From the NCBI GenBank assembly GCA_900112785.1, contig FONB01000006.1, forward strand, positions 1 to 64,000: a DNA stretch of 64,000 bases, in the 5' to 3' direction. The notes below the pieces were generated by a model. That model searched no databases and was not told the origin of the DNA. It saw nothing but the letters and a program-made list of their open reading frames with translations. The stretch is from Phytobacter palmae. GTDB lineage: Bacteria; Pseudomonadota; Gammaproteobacteria; Enterobacterales; Enterobacteriaceae. Positions 38,687 to 48,068 of the stretch are shown in pieces. Positions within the stretch are counted from its first letter, which is position 1, and each line of letters starts with the position of its first letter. A program made the position numbers and the translations under genes.

Positions 38687-39543
38687 TCACTTCATGTAGC
38701 ACCCAGCCCAGTCAAATCCACACTGTCACAAATTCTTCCGAACAGGGAAGGATGAGAAGCTTCGACTAAGGTTCGATTCGAGCGCAGCGAGAACCCGTTG
38801 CCGCAGGCAACGACCCGAAGGGCGAGGAGCAACGCGACGAGTCATCCTTCCCCCACCACTATCACTTCATGTAGCACCCAGCCCAGTCAAATCCACACTG
38901 TCACAAATTCTTCCGAACAGGGAAGGATGAGAAGCTTCGACTAAGGTTCGATTCGAGCGCAGCGAGAACCCGTTGCCGCAGGCAACGACCCGAAGGGCAA
39001 GGAGCAACGCGACGAGTTATCCTTCCCCCACCACCATCACTTCATGCAGCACCCAGCCCAGTTAAATCCACACTGTCACAAATTCTTCCGAACAGGGAAG
39101 GATGAGAAGCTTCGACTAAGGTTCGATTCGAGCGCAGCGAGAACCCGTTGCCGCAGGCAACGACCCGAAGGGCGAGGAGCAACGCGACGAGTCATCCTTC
39201 CCCCACCACCATCACTTCATGCAGCACCCAGCCCAGTTAAATTCACACTGTCATAAATTCTTTCGAACAGGGAAGGATGAGAAGCTTCGACTAAGGTTCG
39301 ATTCGAGCGCAGCGAGAACCCGTTGCCGCAGGCAACGACCCGAAGGGCGAGGAGCAACGCGACGAGTTATCCTTCCCCCACCACCATCACTTCATCCAGC
39401 ACCCAGCCCAGTTAAATCCACACTGCCACAACTTCTTCCGAACAGGGAAGGATGAGAAGCTTCGAGTAAGGTTCGATTCGAGCGCAGCGAGAACCCGTTG
39501 CCGCAGGCAACGACCCGAAGGGCGAGGAGCAACGCGACGAGTC
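38669..39543 (+). repeat. Five tandem 175-bp rtT-like repeats downstream of tyrT
   Basis: Units start at 38669, 38844, 39019, 39194 and 39369, with exactly 175 bases each and only scattered substitutions. Each begins with a copy of the tRNA-Tyr 3' end (ATCCTTCCCCCACCACCA or a one-base variant). A sixth, degenerate tail of the same motif lies at 39544-39561. Each unit contains the hairpin CGTTGCC-GCA-GGCAACG. The array corresponds to the rtT repeats of the E. coli tyrT operon, which yield the small rtT RNA after tRNA processing; E. coli has three units of about 178 bases. Short frames cross the units but shift by one base per repeat. Confidence 0.93.
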
Positions 39544-39567
39544 ATCTTTCCAGCACCACCAACATCA

Positions 39568-40011
39568 TTACACTGGCGGCAAGCGGCGTTTTACCGGCGA
39601 GCTTTTCACAATAGAGGTGTTGCACTGGGCGTATTCCGCCAGGCCATCTAACAATGTGTCCAGTTGTTCAATGGAGCGGACCACCAGCCGGATAACAAAA
39701 CAATCCTCCCCGGTGACCTTATCGCTCTCAATACACTCGGGCATCGCCTGAATGTATTTATCGACCTTCTGTAATAACCCCGGCAATGGGCGAACACGCA
39801 CCAGTGCCTGCAGGGTATACCCTAACGCTGTCAAATTAACCCGCGCAGCGTATCCTTCAATCACCCCCTTTTCCTCGAGCCGCTTAAGCCTCTCCGCTGT
39901 ACTGGGTGACGACAGGCCAACACGACCACTCAATACTTTCAGCGACATCCGTGCATCTTCCACCAGACACGCCAGAATCAGTCGATCAATTTCGTCGATA
40001 AGGCATTCCAT
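39568..40011 (-). CDS. Lrp/AsnC-family transcriptional regulator
   Basis: This 147-residue regulator has an N-terminal winged helix-turn-helix (about 1-60; RVGLSSPSTAERLKRLEEKG) and a C-terminal RAM/AsnC effector domain. I chose the ATG at 40011, with AGGTGA five bases upstream, over a GTG nine bases earlier. It is divergent from a DMT exporter gene across 108 bases, a common layout in which an Lrp-type protein controls an amino-acid exporter. The effector is unknown. The stop lies six bases from the end of the tyrT repeat array. It is absent at this place in E. coli. Confidence 0.88.
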   Translation of the reverse strand: MECLIDEIDRLILACLVEDARMSLKVLSGRVGLSSPSTAERLKRLEEKGVIEGYAARVNLTALGYTLQALVRVRPLPGLLQKVDKYIQAMPECIESDKVTGEDCFVIRLVVRSIEQLDTLLDGLAEYAQCNTSIVKSSPVKRRLPPV

Positions 40012-40119
40012 TTCTTTCACCTAATTAATAAACGTTATTCCCGCATTTTACCTTACATCAACCCTGTAAATCCGGCCTGTCATTTTCGACAATAAAGACC
40101 ACTATTGAGGAGGTGGTTT

Positions 40120-41016
40120 ATGCAAAGCAGGCAAAAAGGCGTCTGGCAGATGAGCCTGGCGATGTTAATTTCCGGTTCCATCGGCGCATTCGTTTTGCTG
40201 TCGGGATTACCGGTCACGGAAGTGGTTTTCTGGCGATGCCTGATCGGGGCAATCACCCTGTTTATCTTTATCCGGGCGAGTAAACAGCCCTTTAGTCCAT
40301 TGACTAAAATGACGCTGGCATTAGCCATTGCGGGCGGTATTGCCCTGGTCGTCAACTGGTTATTGCTGTTCGCCGCCTATAGCCGTATTTCGATTGGCCT
40401 GTCGACTGTGGTCTACAATACGCAGCCGTTCATGCTGGTTTTAATGGGGATGGCGCTGGGCGAGCGGGTCAGTCTGGTGAAATGGGGATGGCTTTTGCTC
40501 GCCTTTGTCGGGGTGGTGATTCTGCTCTCCGGTGAGCTTGCATCCGGTCTTTCCGCACAGTGGTTTTCTGGTATCGTACTGGCCCTGAGCGCTGCTTTTT
40601 GTTATGCGCTAACTGCTATCATCACCCGTAAACTTACCGGGATCGCACCGCAGCATATTGCCTTTATCCAGGTGTTAACCGGGGTAATTCTCCTGCTACC
40701 ACTGGCCCGCATCCCCACCTTTTCCACGGACTTTCCGTGGCTGATTTTACTCACGCTCGGAATTGTACACACCGGCGTGATGTACCAGTTGCTCTACAGC
40801 GCTATTCAGAAATTGCCGACCCCCGTCACAGGTTCGCTCTCCTTTATATACCCCATCGTCGCGATTGTGGTTGATAAACTGGTTTTTGGCCATACGCTCA
40901 ACGCTACTCAGCTGGCGGGCGGGGTATTGATTCTGTTTGCTGCCGCAGGTAATAACCTGGGCTGGGGGGAGAAAAAACCCCGCGAATGCGGGGCTGAAAT
41001 CAGAATGCGGAGTTAG
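40120..41016 (+). CDS. DMT-superfamily (EamA) transporter
   Basis: This inner-membrane exporter of 298 residues has ten hydrophobic segments and two EamA repeats (about 8-135 and 150-285). GAGGAGG lies six bases before the ATG at 40120; a TTG at 40105 in the same frame lies at the ribosome site and is not used. Family members export amino acids or metabolites, and the divergent Lrp-type regulator suggests an amino-acid-like substrate. The last 15 codons ([15 protein letters not shown]) run through the nar terminator, and the stop overlaps the narI stop by four bases, so this C-terminus is probably a junction product. Confidence 0.85.
   Translation: MQSRQKGVWQMSLAMLISGSIGAFVLLSGLPVTEVVFWRCLIGAITLFIFIRASKQPFSPLTKMTLALAIAGGIALVVNWLLLFAAYSRISIGLSTVVYNTQPFMLVLMGMALGERVSLVKWGWLLLAFVGVVILLSGELASGLSAQWFSGIVLALSAAFCYALTAIITRKLTGIAPQHIAFIQVLTGVILLLPLARIPTFSTDFPWLILLTLGIVHTGVMYQLLYSAIQKLPTPVTGSLSFIYPIVAIVVDKLVFGHTLNATQLAGGVLILFAAAGNNLGWGEKKPRECGAEIRMRS
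40972..40993 (-). terminator. nar operon terminator inside the DMT gene
   Basis: Read leftward after narI, CCCCGC and GCGGGG pair perfectly around a four-base loop and are followed by TTTTTT. It lies entirely within the last codons of the convergent transporter gene. Confidence 0.88.
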
Positions 41017-41690
41017 CGGCGCGCGCGGACAATCTGGTATTTGCGCGTCAGATATTCAACTGGCGCGCTCCAGATATGCACCAGCCGCGAGAACGGGAAC
41101 AGCACAAACAGCGTCATCCCCAGCACCAGATGGAGACGATAGATGAATGCCACCCCGTCAAGGTGTGCAGAGGCCCCGCCGTGAAAAGTCACCACGGCCT
41201 GCGCCCAGCCCACCAGTTTCATCATTTCGCTGCCATCCATATGCTGCGCGGAGAAGGGGATCGTCAGCAGCCCCAACGCACACTGCACCATCAGCAATGT
41301 CATGATCAGAATATCGGCTGCCGTCGAGGTCGCGCGAATACGCGGATTGAAGAGCCGACGTTTCAGCAGCATGATACCGCCCACCAGGCACATCACACCG
41401 CTGGCCCCGCCGCCAATCATCGCCATTTTTTGTTTCACCTCAAGTGGCAGGAATGATTCGTACATCCAGTGCGGTGTCAGCATCCCCAGAAAGTGCCCGG
41501 CAAAAATGCCCAGGATCCCAAGATGAAAGAGGTTCGACCAAATCACCATACCTTTGCGATCGAGCATTTGGCTTGAGCCAGCGCGCCAGCTGTACTGGCC
41601 GTAATCATAGCGCAGCCAGCTCCCCATCAGAAAAATCGTCCCGGCAATATACGGGTACATATCAAAGAAGAACATATTCAGGAAGTGCAT
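41013..41690 (-). CDS. narI: Respiratory nitrate reductase A gamma subunit (cytochrome b)
   Basis: NarI anchors NarGH in the membrane and passes electrons from quinol through two b haems. There are five membrane helices in 225 residues. The haem ligands H56 and H66 are visible in [14 protein letters not shown]; the C-terminal pair lies in YRLHLVLGM and RLVHIWS. The start overlaps the narJ stop by one base. It is the last gene of narGHJI and ends at a terminator that lies within the neighbouring gene. Confidence 0.97.
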   Translation of the reverse strand: MHFLNMFFFDMYPYIAGTIFLMGSWLRYDYGQYSWRAGSSQMLDRKGMVIWSNLFHLGILGIFAGHFLGMLTPHWMYESFLPLEVKQKMAMIGGGASGVMCLVGGIMLLKRRLFNPRIRATSTAADILIMTLLMVQCALGLLTIPFSAQHMDGSEMMKLVGWAQAVVTFHGGASAHLDGVAFIYRLHLVLGMTLFVLFPFSRLVHIWSAPVEYLTRKYQIVRARR

Positions 41691-42400
41691 TATTGCTGTC
41701 CTCCGGTTGTGATATTCAGATACTGCGGTGCGACAGCGCCAGCAAAGCGACGTTGATGTGCAGTAATGTCAGATTCGCCACACCCCTGTTCGGCAAAGAA
41801 TTTCACCTGCTCTTCTTCCCAGACGGCGTCCAGCGCCTGCGGGGTATCATCACGCGCTTCATCGGCGATTTTTTCTGCCACTTTCTGTTGATCGATAGCG
41901 GTATTCGCCAGTTCAATAAGTGGGGTAAACAGCATCGCATAGTGACTTTCGCGCTGTTGTAGTCGTGCGCTCAGCAGCGCCAGAATTGGCGCAATATCCT
42001 GCAATCCGCCCAACGCCTCTGCCGGTGGCAGTTGCGCCAGATACTCCAGATAAAGCGGCAGATGATCCGGTAACTCACGGCTATCAAGCTCAAGACCTTG
42101 CCGGGCGTATTGCGCCAGCAGATCGACCATCGCCTGACCGCGGTCGCGGGATTCGCCATGGACATGCTCGAACAACAACAATGAAGTCGCACGACCACGA
42201 TCAAACAGCTCGCTGTAGCTTGCCTGGGCATCCAGCAGATCCTGGGAGGTCAATTGTTGCAGAAATTCGATAACCCCTTGCGACTGAGACGCCGTGAAGT
42301 GCGTTGATGATTGCAGTGCCTCCATCAGCTCCTGCTTATGCTGCCACAGGGCAGCATCCGGGTATTCCAGCAGGCGGGAAACAACGACCAGTTCAATCAT
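41690..42400 (-). CDS. narJ: Nitrate reductase assembly chaperone NarJ
   Basis: NarJ is a redox enzyme maturation protein that holds apo-NarG until the molybdenum cofactor is inserted; it is not part of the final enzyme. The 236-residue all-helical chain carries the family block [20 protein letters not shown]. It overlaps narH by four bases and narI by one. Confidence 0.96.
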   Translation of the reverse strand: MIELVVVSRLLEYPDAALWQHKQELMEALQSSTHFTASQSQGVIEFLQQLTSQDLLDAQASYSELFDRGRATSLLLFEHVHGESRDRGQAMVDLLAQYARQGLELDSRELPDHLPLYLEYLAQLPPAEALGGLQDIAPILALLSARLQQRESHYAMLFTPLIELANTAIDQQKVAEKIADEARDDTPQALDAVWEEEQVKFFAEQGCGESDITAHQRRFAGAVAPQYLNITTGGQQ

Positions 42401-43935
42401 AGGTGCGGCTCCGTTTTTACCGACACATCAATAGCATCGATGCGGCGGCTGTTGAACAGGTTGAATTTACTGTCAGAACCGTGGCAGCCGTCGCCAAAGG
42501 TAAAGCCGCAACCGCTCTTCTCAGGAAATGCTTCGCGCGCCAGTTCGCGATGGCTGCTCGGTACTACGAAGCGATCTTCGTAGTTGGCGATGGCCAGATA
42601 GCGGTACATCTCCTGCGCCTGCGCTTCACTCAGCCCCACCTCTTCCAGCGCGCGGGTATCGACGACGCCGTCGACGGTTTCCGCACGTTTGTAGTGGCGC
42701 ATTGCCAGCATACGCTTAAGTGCCAGCAGTACCGGTCCGGTGTCCCCTGCGGTCAACAGGTTCGCCAGGTACTGTACCGGAATACGCAGGCTGTCCACGT
42801 CAGGCAGAATACCGTTGCGGCCCAGCTCACCCGCATCTGCCGCAGACTGAATCGGTGACAGTGGCGGCACGTACCAGACCATTGGCAGAGTGCGATATTC
42901 CGGGTGCAGCGGTAGCGCCAGCTTCCAGTCCATCGCCATTTTATAAACCGGCGACTTTTGGGCGGCGTCGATAACACTCAGTGGAATGCCGTCATTTATC
43001 GCCTGCGCAATAACTTTCGGATCGTTCGGGTCAAGGAACACATCCAGCTGGCGCTGATAGAGGTCTTTCTCGTTTTCTGTGCTGGCCGCGTTTTCAATCG
43101 CGTCCGCGTCGTATAGCAACACGCCGAGATAACGGATACGGCCCACGCAGGTTTCGGAGCACACTGTCGGCATCCCGGACTCAATACGCGGGTAGCAGAA
43201 GATGCATTTCTCGGATTTTCCGCTTTTCCAGTTGAAGTAGATCTTCTTGTACGGGCAGCCAGTGATGCACATACGCCAGCCGCGGCATTTATCCTGATCG
43301 ATCAGCACAATGCCGTCTTCTTCGCGCTTGTAAATCGCCCCGCTAGGACAGGTCGCCACACAGGCCGGGTTAAGGCAATGTTCACACAGGCGCGGCAAAT
43401 ACATCATGAAGGTGTTTTCAAACTGGCCGTACATCGCCTTCTGCATGTTTTCGAAGTTTTTGTCTTTTGATAACTTCGCAAACTCGCCGCCCAGGTCATC
43501 CTCCCAGTTTGGCCCACGGGTGATTTTATCCATCCGTTGGCCGGTGATCAGCGAGCGCGGGCGGGCGATGGGCTGGTGTTTGCTGTCAGCTGGCGCGGTA
43601 TGGAGCGTCTGGTAGTCATAATCAAATGGCTCGTAATAATCATCGATGGCCGGCAGATGCGGATTGGCAAAGATTTTTCCCAGCAGCATCGGACGGTTAC
43701 CCATCCTCGGCTGCAGCTTACCGTTAACTTTACGGATCCAGCCGCCCTTCCATTTTTCCTGATCTTCCCAGTTAGTCGGGAAACCGACGCCTGGTTTACT
43801 TTCCACGTTGTTAAACCACGCGTACTCCATCCCTTCGCGGCTGGTCCAGACGTTTTTACAGGTGACTGAGCAGGTATGACAGCCGATGCACTTATCCAGA
43901 TTCAGCACCATGCCGACTTGTGAACGAATTTTCAT
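42397..43935 (-). CDS. narH: Respiratory nitrate reductase A beta subunit
   Basis: NarH carries four iron-sulphur clusters relaying electrons from NarI to NarG. The four cysteine groups are visible: CIGCHTCSVTC near residue 16, CEHCLNPACVATC near 184, CRGWRMCITGC near 217 (tryptophan in place of one cysteine gives the 3Fe cluster), and CIFCYPRIESGMPTVC. The length of 512 equals that of E. coli. It overlaps narG and narJ by four bases each. Confidence 0.97.
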   Translation of the reverse strand: MKIRSQVGMVLNLDKCIGCHTCSVTCKNVWTSREGMEYAWFNNVESKPGVGFPTNWEDQEKWKGGWIRKVNGKLQPRMGNRPMLLGKIFANPHLPAIDDYYEPFDYDYQTLHTAPADSKHQPIARPRSLITGQRMDKITRGPNWEDDLGGEFAKLSKDKNFENMQKAMYGQFENTFMMYLPRLCEHCLNPACVATCPSGAIYKREEDGIVLIDQDKCRGWRMCITGCPYKKIYFNWKSGKSEKCIFCYPRIESGMPTVCSETCVGRIRYLGVLLYDADAIENAASTENEKDLYQRQLDVFLDPNDPKVIAQAINDGIPLSVIDAAQKSPVYKMAMDWKLALPLHPEYRTLPMVWYVPPLSPIQSAADAGELGRNGILPDVDSLRIPVQYLANLLTAGDTGPVLLALKRMLAMRHYKRAETVDGVVDTRALEEVGLSEAQAQEMYRYLAIANYEDRFVVPSSHRELAREAFPEKSGCGFTFGDGCHGSDSKFNLFNSRRIDAIDVSVKTEPHL

Positions 43936-46900
43936 TTTACGCTCTCCTGTACCTGGTCATTACCTTCGCCATCTAACCAGTTAATGTTTTTCATCTTACG
44001 TACCACCACAAACTCATCCCGGTTGGAGCCGACCGTCCCGTAGTAGTTAAAGCCCCAGGACAGCTGCGCATAACCGCCGATCATATGGGTAGGTTTCGGC
44101 GTAATGCGGGTCACCGAGTTATGGATACCGCCACGCTGACCAGTGATTTCTGAGCCAGGAATGTTCACGATACGTTCCTGAGCGTGGTACATCATGGTCA
44201 TCCCGGCGGGTACGCGCTGGCTAACCACTGCGCGCGCGGTCAGGGCACCGTTGCTGTTAAAGACTTCGATCCAGTCGTTATCTTCGATCCCCAGCTCTTT
44301 GGCATCCGACTCACTCATCCAGACAATCGGACCGCCGCGCCCTAAGGTCAGCATCAGCAAATTGTCGCTGTAGGTGGAGTGAATGCCCCATTTCTGGTGC
44401 GGCGTCAGGAAGTTGAGCGCTTTTTCCGGGTTGCCGTTGGACTTCTCGCCCATCACCTCTTTCACTGAACGGGTGTCAATGGGCGGACGATACACCAGCA
44501 AACTTTCACCAAAGTCACGCATCCACTGATGGTCCTGATACAGCTGCTGGCGACCGGAGAGCGTACGCCATGGAATGAGTTCATGAACGTTGGTATAGCC
44601 CGCGTTATAAGAGACATGCTCATCTTCAAGGCCGGACCAGGTCGGGCTGGAGATAATTTTGCGTGGCTGCGCCTGGATATCGCGGAAGCGGATTTTTTCC
44701 TCTTCTTTATTCGTTGCCAGGTGCGTATGGTCGCGACCGGTAAATTCACTGAGCGCCGCCCAGGCTTTTACCGCCACATGGCCGTTGGTTTCCGGCGCCA
44801 GAGTCAGGATCATCTCTGCCGCATCGATCGCCGTGTTTAGCATTGGCTGGCCTTTCGCCGGGCCATCTGCTTTGGTGTAGTTGAGCTTACGCAGCAGATC
44901 CATTTCGCTCTGGGTGTTCCAGGCAATGCCTTTACCGCCGTTGCCGATTTTCTCCATCAATGGGCCGATAGAGGTAAAGCGTTCGTAAGTCGCCGGATAA
45001 TCACGCTCAACCGGAATCAGGTGCGGTGCGGTTTTACCGGGGATCAGGTCGCATTCGCCTTTTTTCCAGTCCTTCACCTCCAGCGGCTGCGCCAGTTCAG
45101 CGGCAGAGTCATGCAGAATTGGCAACGTCACCAGATCGGTCTCTTTACCGAGATGCCCCACGCAGACTTCGGAGAATTTTTTGGCGATCGCTTTATAAAT
45201 CTCCCAGTCGCTTTTTGACTCCCAGGCCGGATCAACGGCCGCAGACAACGGATGAATAAACGGATGCATATCCGAGGTATTCATGTCGTCTTTCTCATAC
45301 CAGGTTGCGGTCGGCAGCACGATGTCAGAATAGAGACAGGTACTGGACAGACGGAAGTCCAGCGTCACCACCAGATCCAGCTTGCCGTCGAGACCGTTAT
45401 CTTTCCATTCCACCTCTTCCGGCTTCACGCCGCCCTGCTTACCGAGATCTTTACCCTGAATACCGTTTTCCGTACCCAACAGGTACTTGAGCATGTACTC
45501 ATGGCCTTTACCGGAGGAGCCCAGCAGATTTGAACGCCAGATAAAAAGGTTACGCGGGTGGTTTTTGCCATTTTCGGGCTGCTCCGCCGCAAAATGCAGG
45601 GAGCCCTCTTTCAGGGATTTCACGGTGTAATCCACCGCCGACATACCTGCTTTTTTCGCCTCTTCGGCAATACGCAGCGGGTTGGTGCCCAGCTGCGGCG
45701 CCGATGGCAACCACCCCATCCGCTCAGCACGGACGTTGAAATCGATAAGGCTGCCGGTGTAGCGTGATTTATCGGCCAGCGGTGACAGTAACTCCTGCGC
45801 GGTAACGGTTTCATAGCGCCACTGGCTGGAGTGGTTATAGAAGTAAGAGGTACTGTTCATATGACGCGCCGGACGCTGCCAGTCGAGAGCAAACGCCAGC
45901 GGCTGCCAGCCGGTTTGCGGGCGCAATTTTTCCTGGCCAACATAGTGTGCCCAGCCGCCGCCGCTTTGACCGATACAACCGCAGAAGATCAGCATATTGA
46001 TGATGCCACGGTAGTTCATATCGAGGTGATACCAGTGGTTCATCCCTGCCCCGATAATGATCATCGAGCGGCCATGGGTCTTGTTGGCGTTATCAGCGAA
46101 TTCGCGGGCGATACGGATAATATTGGCGCGGGAAACGCCGGTGATTTTTTCAGCCCAGGCCGGAGTATAGGCTTTGATATCGTTGTAGTCTGTGGCGCAG
46201 TTTTCATCATTAAGACCGCGCTCCAGGCCATAGTTTGCCAGAGTCAGGTCATAAACCGTGGTCACCAGTGCGCTGCTGCCATCGGCCAGTTGCAGACGTT
46301 TAACCGGCAGTTTATGCAGCAGAACGTTTTCCAGCTCAACCTTGCTAAAGTGCCCGGTACCTTCGCCGCCAAAATAGGGGAAGCCAACGTCTGCAATCTC
46401 ATCCTGGCGACCCAGCAGGCTAAGTTGCAGCTGCGTCTCAACGCCGGTAGTGCCGTCACGCTGTTCAAGGTTCCATTTGCCCTTCTCGCCCCAGCGGAAA
46501 CCGATCGAACCGTTCGGTGCCACCATGTCGCCGTTATCAGCGAAGGCGACGGTTTTCCACTGCGGGTTATTCTCCTGCCCCAGTGCATCCACGAGATCAG
46601 ATGCACGCAGCATACGGCCTGCGGCGTAGTATCCTTCACGCGGTTCCAGCATCACCAGCATTGGCATGTCGGTATAACGACGCACATAATCGGTAAAGTA
46701 CTGGCTCGGATTATCCAGGTGGAACTCACGTAGCATTACGTGGCCCATCGCCAGCGCCATTGCCGCATCGGTGCCCTGCTTCGGCGCCAGCCACAGGTCG
46801 CACAGCTTGGCGATTTCGGCATAATCCGGGGTTACGGCAACGGTCTTGGTGCCTTTGTAGCGGACTTCGGTAAAGAAATGGGCATCCGGGGTGCGGGTCT

Positions 46901-47675
46901 GCGGCACGTTGGAACCCCAGGCGATAATATAACTGGAGTTATACCAGTCAGCGGACTCCGGTACATCGGTCTGCTCGCCCCAGGTCTGCGGCGAGGCCGG
47001 CGGCAGGTCGCAATACCAGTCGTAGAAGCTCAGGCAGGTGCCGCCTATCAGCGACAAGTAACGTGCCCCGGAAGCATAGGAGACCATCGACATAGCCGGA
47101 ATTGGCGAGAAGCCCGCTACGCGGTCCGGGCCGTACGTTTTTACGGTATAGACGTTAGAAGCGGCAATAAGCTCATTCACTTCCTGCCATGAGGAACGGA
47201 CAAAACCACCGCGTCCGCGCGCCTGTTTAAAACTTTTGGCTTTCTCTGCATCTTCAATGATCGAGGCCCAGGCATTCACCGGGTCCGGGTGCTGCACTTT
47301 CGCTTCGCGCCATATTTTCATAAGGCGTTTGCGCATCAGCGGATACTTAAGGCGATTTGCGCTGTAGAGGTACCAGGAGTAACTGGCACCGCGTGGGCAG
47401 CCGCGTGGCTCATGGTCAGGCATATCCGGGCGTGTACGCGGATAGTCTGTCTGCTGGGTTTCCCAGGTGACGAGACCGTTTTTGACATAAATCTTCCAGC
47501 TGCAAGACCCGGTGCAGTTTACACCATGAGTAGAACGCACGATCTTGTCGTGCTGCCAGCGCTGGCGGTATCCATCCTCCCAGTCCCGGTTTGTTTCGAG
47601 AAGCTGGCCGTGCCCATCGGCAAAGGTTTCGCCCTTCTGTCTGAAGTAGCGAAATCGGTCCAGGAATTTACTCAT
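43932..47675 (-). CDS. narG: Respiratory nitrate reductase A alpha subunit
   Basis: The catalytic subunit (1247 residues) reduces nitrate to nitrite at a bis-MGD molybdenum site on the cytoplasmic face. The N-terminal cluster motif H50-x3-C54-x3-C58 (THGVNCTGSC) with a histidine ligand marks the membrane-bound Nar type, and the Mo-ligand Asp region follows in the ICDLP-like DWYCDLPPASPQTWG block. The ATG at 47675 (MSKFLDRFRYFRQK) follows AGGAGAAACC. It is the first gene of narGHJI, with an FNR site upstream. Confidence 0.97.
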   Translation of the reverse strand: MSKFLDRFRYFRQKGETFADGHGQLLETNRDWEDGYRQRWQHDKIVRSTHGVNCTGSCSWKIYVKNGLVTWETQQTDYPRTRPDMPDHEPRGCPRGASYSWYLYSANRLKYPLMRKRLMKIWREAKVQHPDPVNAWASIIEDAEKAKSFKQARGRGGFVRSSWQEVNELIAASNVYTVKTYGPDRVAGFSPIPAMSMVSYASGARYLSLIGGTCLSFYDWYCDLPPASPQTWGEQTDVPESADWYNSSYIIAWGSNVPQTRTPDAHFFTEVRYKGTKTVAVTPDYAEIAKLCDLWLAPKQGTDAAMALAMGHVMLREFHLDNPSQYFTDYVRRYTDMPMLVMLEPREGYYAAGRMLRASDLVDALGQENNPQWKTVAFADNGDMVAPNGSIGFRWGEKGKWNLEQRDGTTGVETQLQLSLLGRQDEIADVGFPYFGGEGTGHFSKVELENVLLHKLPVKRLQLADGSSALVTTVYDLTLANYGLERGLNDENCATDYNDIKAYTPAWAEKITGVSRANIIRIAREFADNANKTHGRSMIIIGAGMNHWYHLDMNYRGIINMLIFCGCIGQSGGGWAHYVGQEKLRPQTGWQPLAFALDWQRPARHMNSTSYFYNHSSQWRYETVTAQELLSPLADKSRYTGSLIDFNVRAERMGWLPSAPQLGTNPLRIAEEAKKAGMSAVDYTVKSLKEGSLHFAAEQPENGKNHPRNLFIWRSNLLGSSGKGHEYMLKYLLGTENGIQGKDLGKQGGVKPEEVEWKDNGLDGKLDLVVTLDFRLSSTCLYSDIVLPTATWYEKDDMNTSDMHPFIHPLSAAVDPAWESKSDWEIYKAIAKKFSEVCVGHLGKETDLVTLPILHDSAAELAQPLEVKDWKKGECDLIPGKTAPHLIPVERDYPATYERFTSIGPLMEKIGNGGKGIAWNTQSEMDLLRKLNYTKADGPAKGQPMLNTAIDAAEMILTLAPETNGHVAVKAWAALSEFTGRDHTHLATNKEEEKIRFRDIQAQPRKIISSPTWSGLEDEHVSYNAGYTNVHELIPWRTLSGRQQLYQDHQWMRDFGESLLVYRPPIDTRSVKEVMGEKSNGNPEKALNFLTPHQKWGIHSTYSDNLLMLTLGRGGPIVWMSESDAKELGIEDNDWIEVFNSNGALTARAVVSQRVPAGMTMMYHAQERIVNIPGSEITGQRGGIHNSVTRITPKPTHMIGGYAQLSWGFNYYGTVGSNRDEFVVVRKMKNINWLDGEGNDQVQESVK

Positions 47676-48068
47676 CGGGTTTCTCCTGTATGGAGCCTGA
47701 CGGCTCTCTGATAAATCGACATTGCGCAAATTAGGGGTTACAGCATTTGCGGCGAAAGTAACGCTCTGAAAGGGGGGAAGAATTGATGGCGATCAAGCCG
47801 TAACGGCTTCATAACGGGAGCAAAATCATTTTCTACCTCTAAAATGGTAGAATATTTTTGAACATAATCTATTGATAAATAAGCAAATAAATTGAATTAA
47901 ACGACGAAGAGCGTCAAAAAATACGCTAAGCAGGTATTAAGGAGTATATCCCCCTGTAGACGAGGCTTTTTCGCTGTGGTTAGTGAAACTACCGATAAGT
48001 ATGTTGTAACTAAATGAAGACAAAAAAAGCGCGGGCCAGGCCCGCGCACAAGGATAATCAACATTTAC
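47676..48068. promoter_or_regulatory. narK-narG intergenic control region
   Basis: About 390 bases. It contains the FNR site at 47783-47796 and AT-rich DNA beyond it, suited to IHF and NarL binding, as in E. coli narG. NarL heptamers were not assigned one by one. Confidence 0.6.
47783..47796 (-). promoter_or_regulatory. FNR site of the narG promoter
   Basis: TTGAT-GGCG-ATCAA is a perfect FNR half-site pair. Its position about 108 bases before the narG ATG corresponds to the anaerobic activation site at -41.5 in E. coli. Confidence 0.8.

Noticed and set aside
39044-39455. Two similar proteins of 70 and 78 residues in the tyrT repeats
   Set aside because: They are the same frame in neighbouring repeats, offset by exactly 175 bases. 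The start is lost in units 1-2 (ATG directly followed by a stop) and in unit 5. The array is better explained by RNA function.
40107-40113. TTG at 40105 as the start of the DMT transporter
   Set aside because: This codon lies at the ribosome-binding site GAGGAGG for the ATG at 40120, so it cannot be the initiator.
45831-46733. A 300-codon frame on the plus strand inside narG
   Set aside because: It is a shadow of narG; the composition follows narG third positions and no domain is visible.
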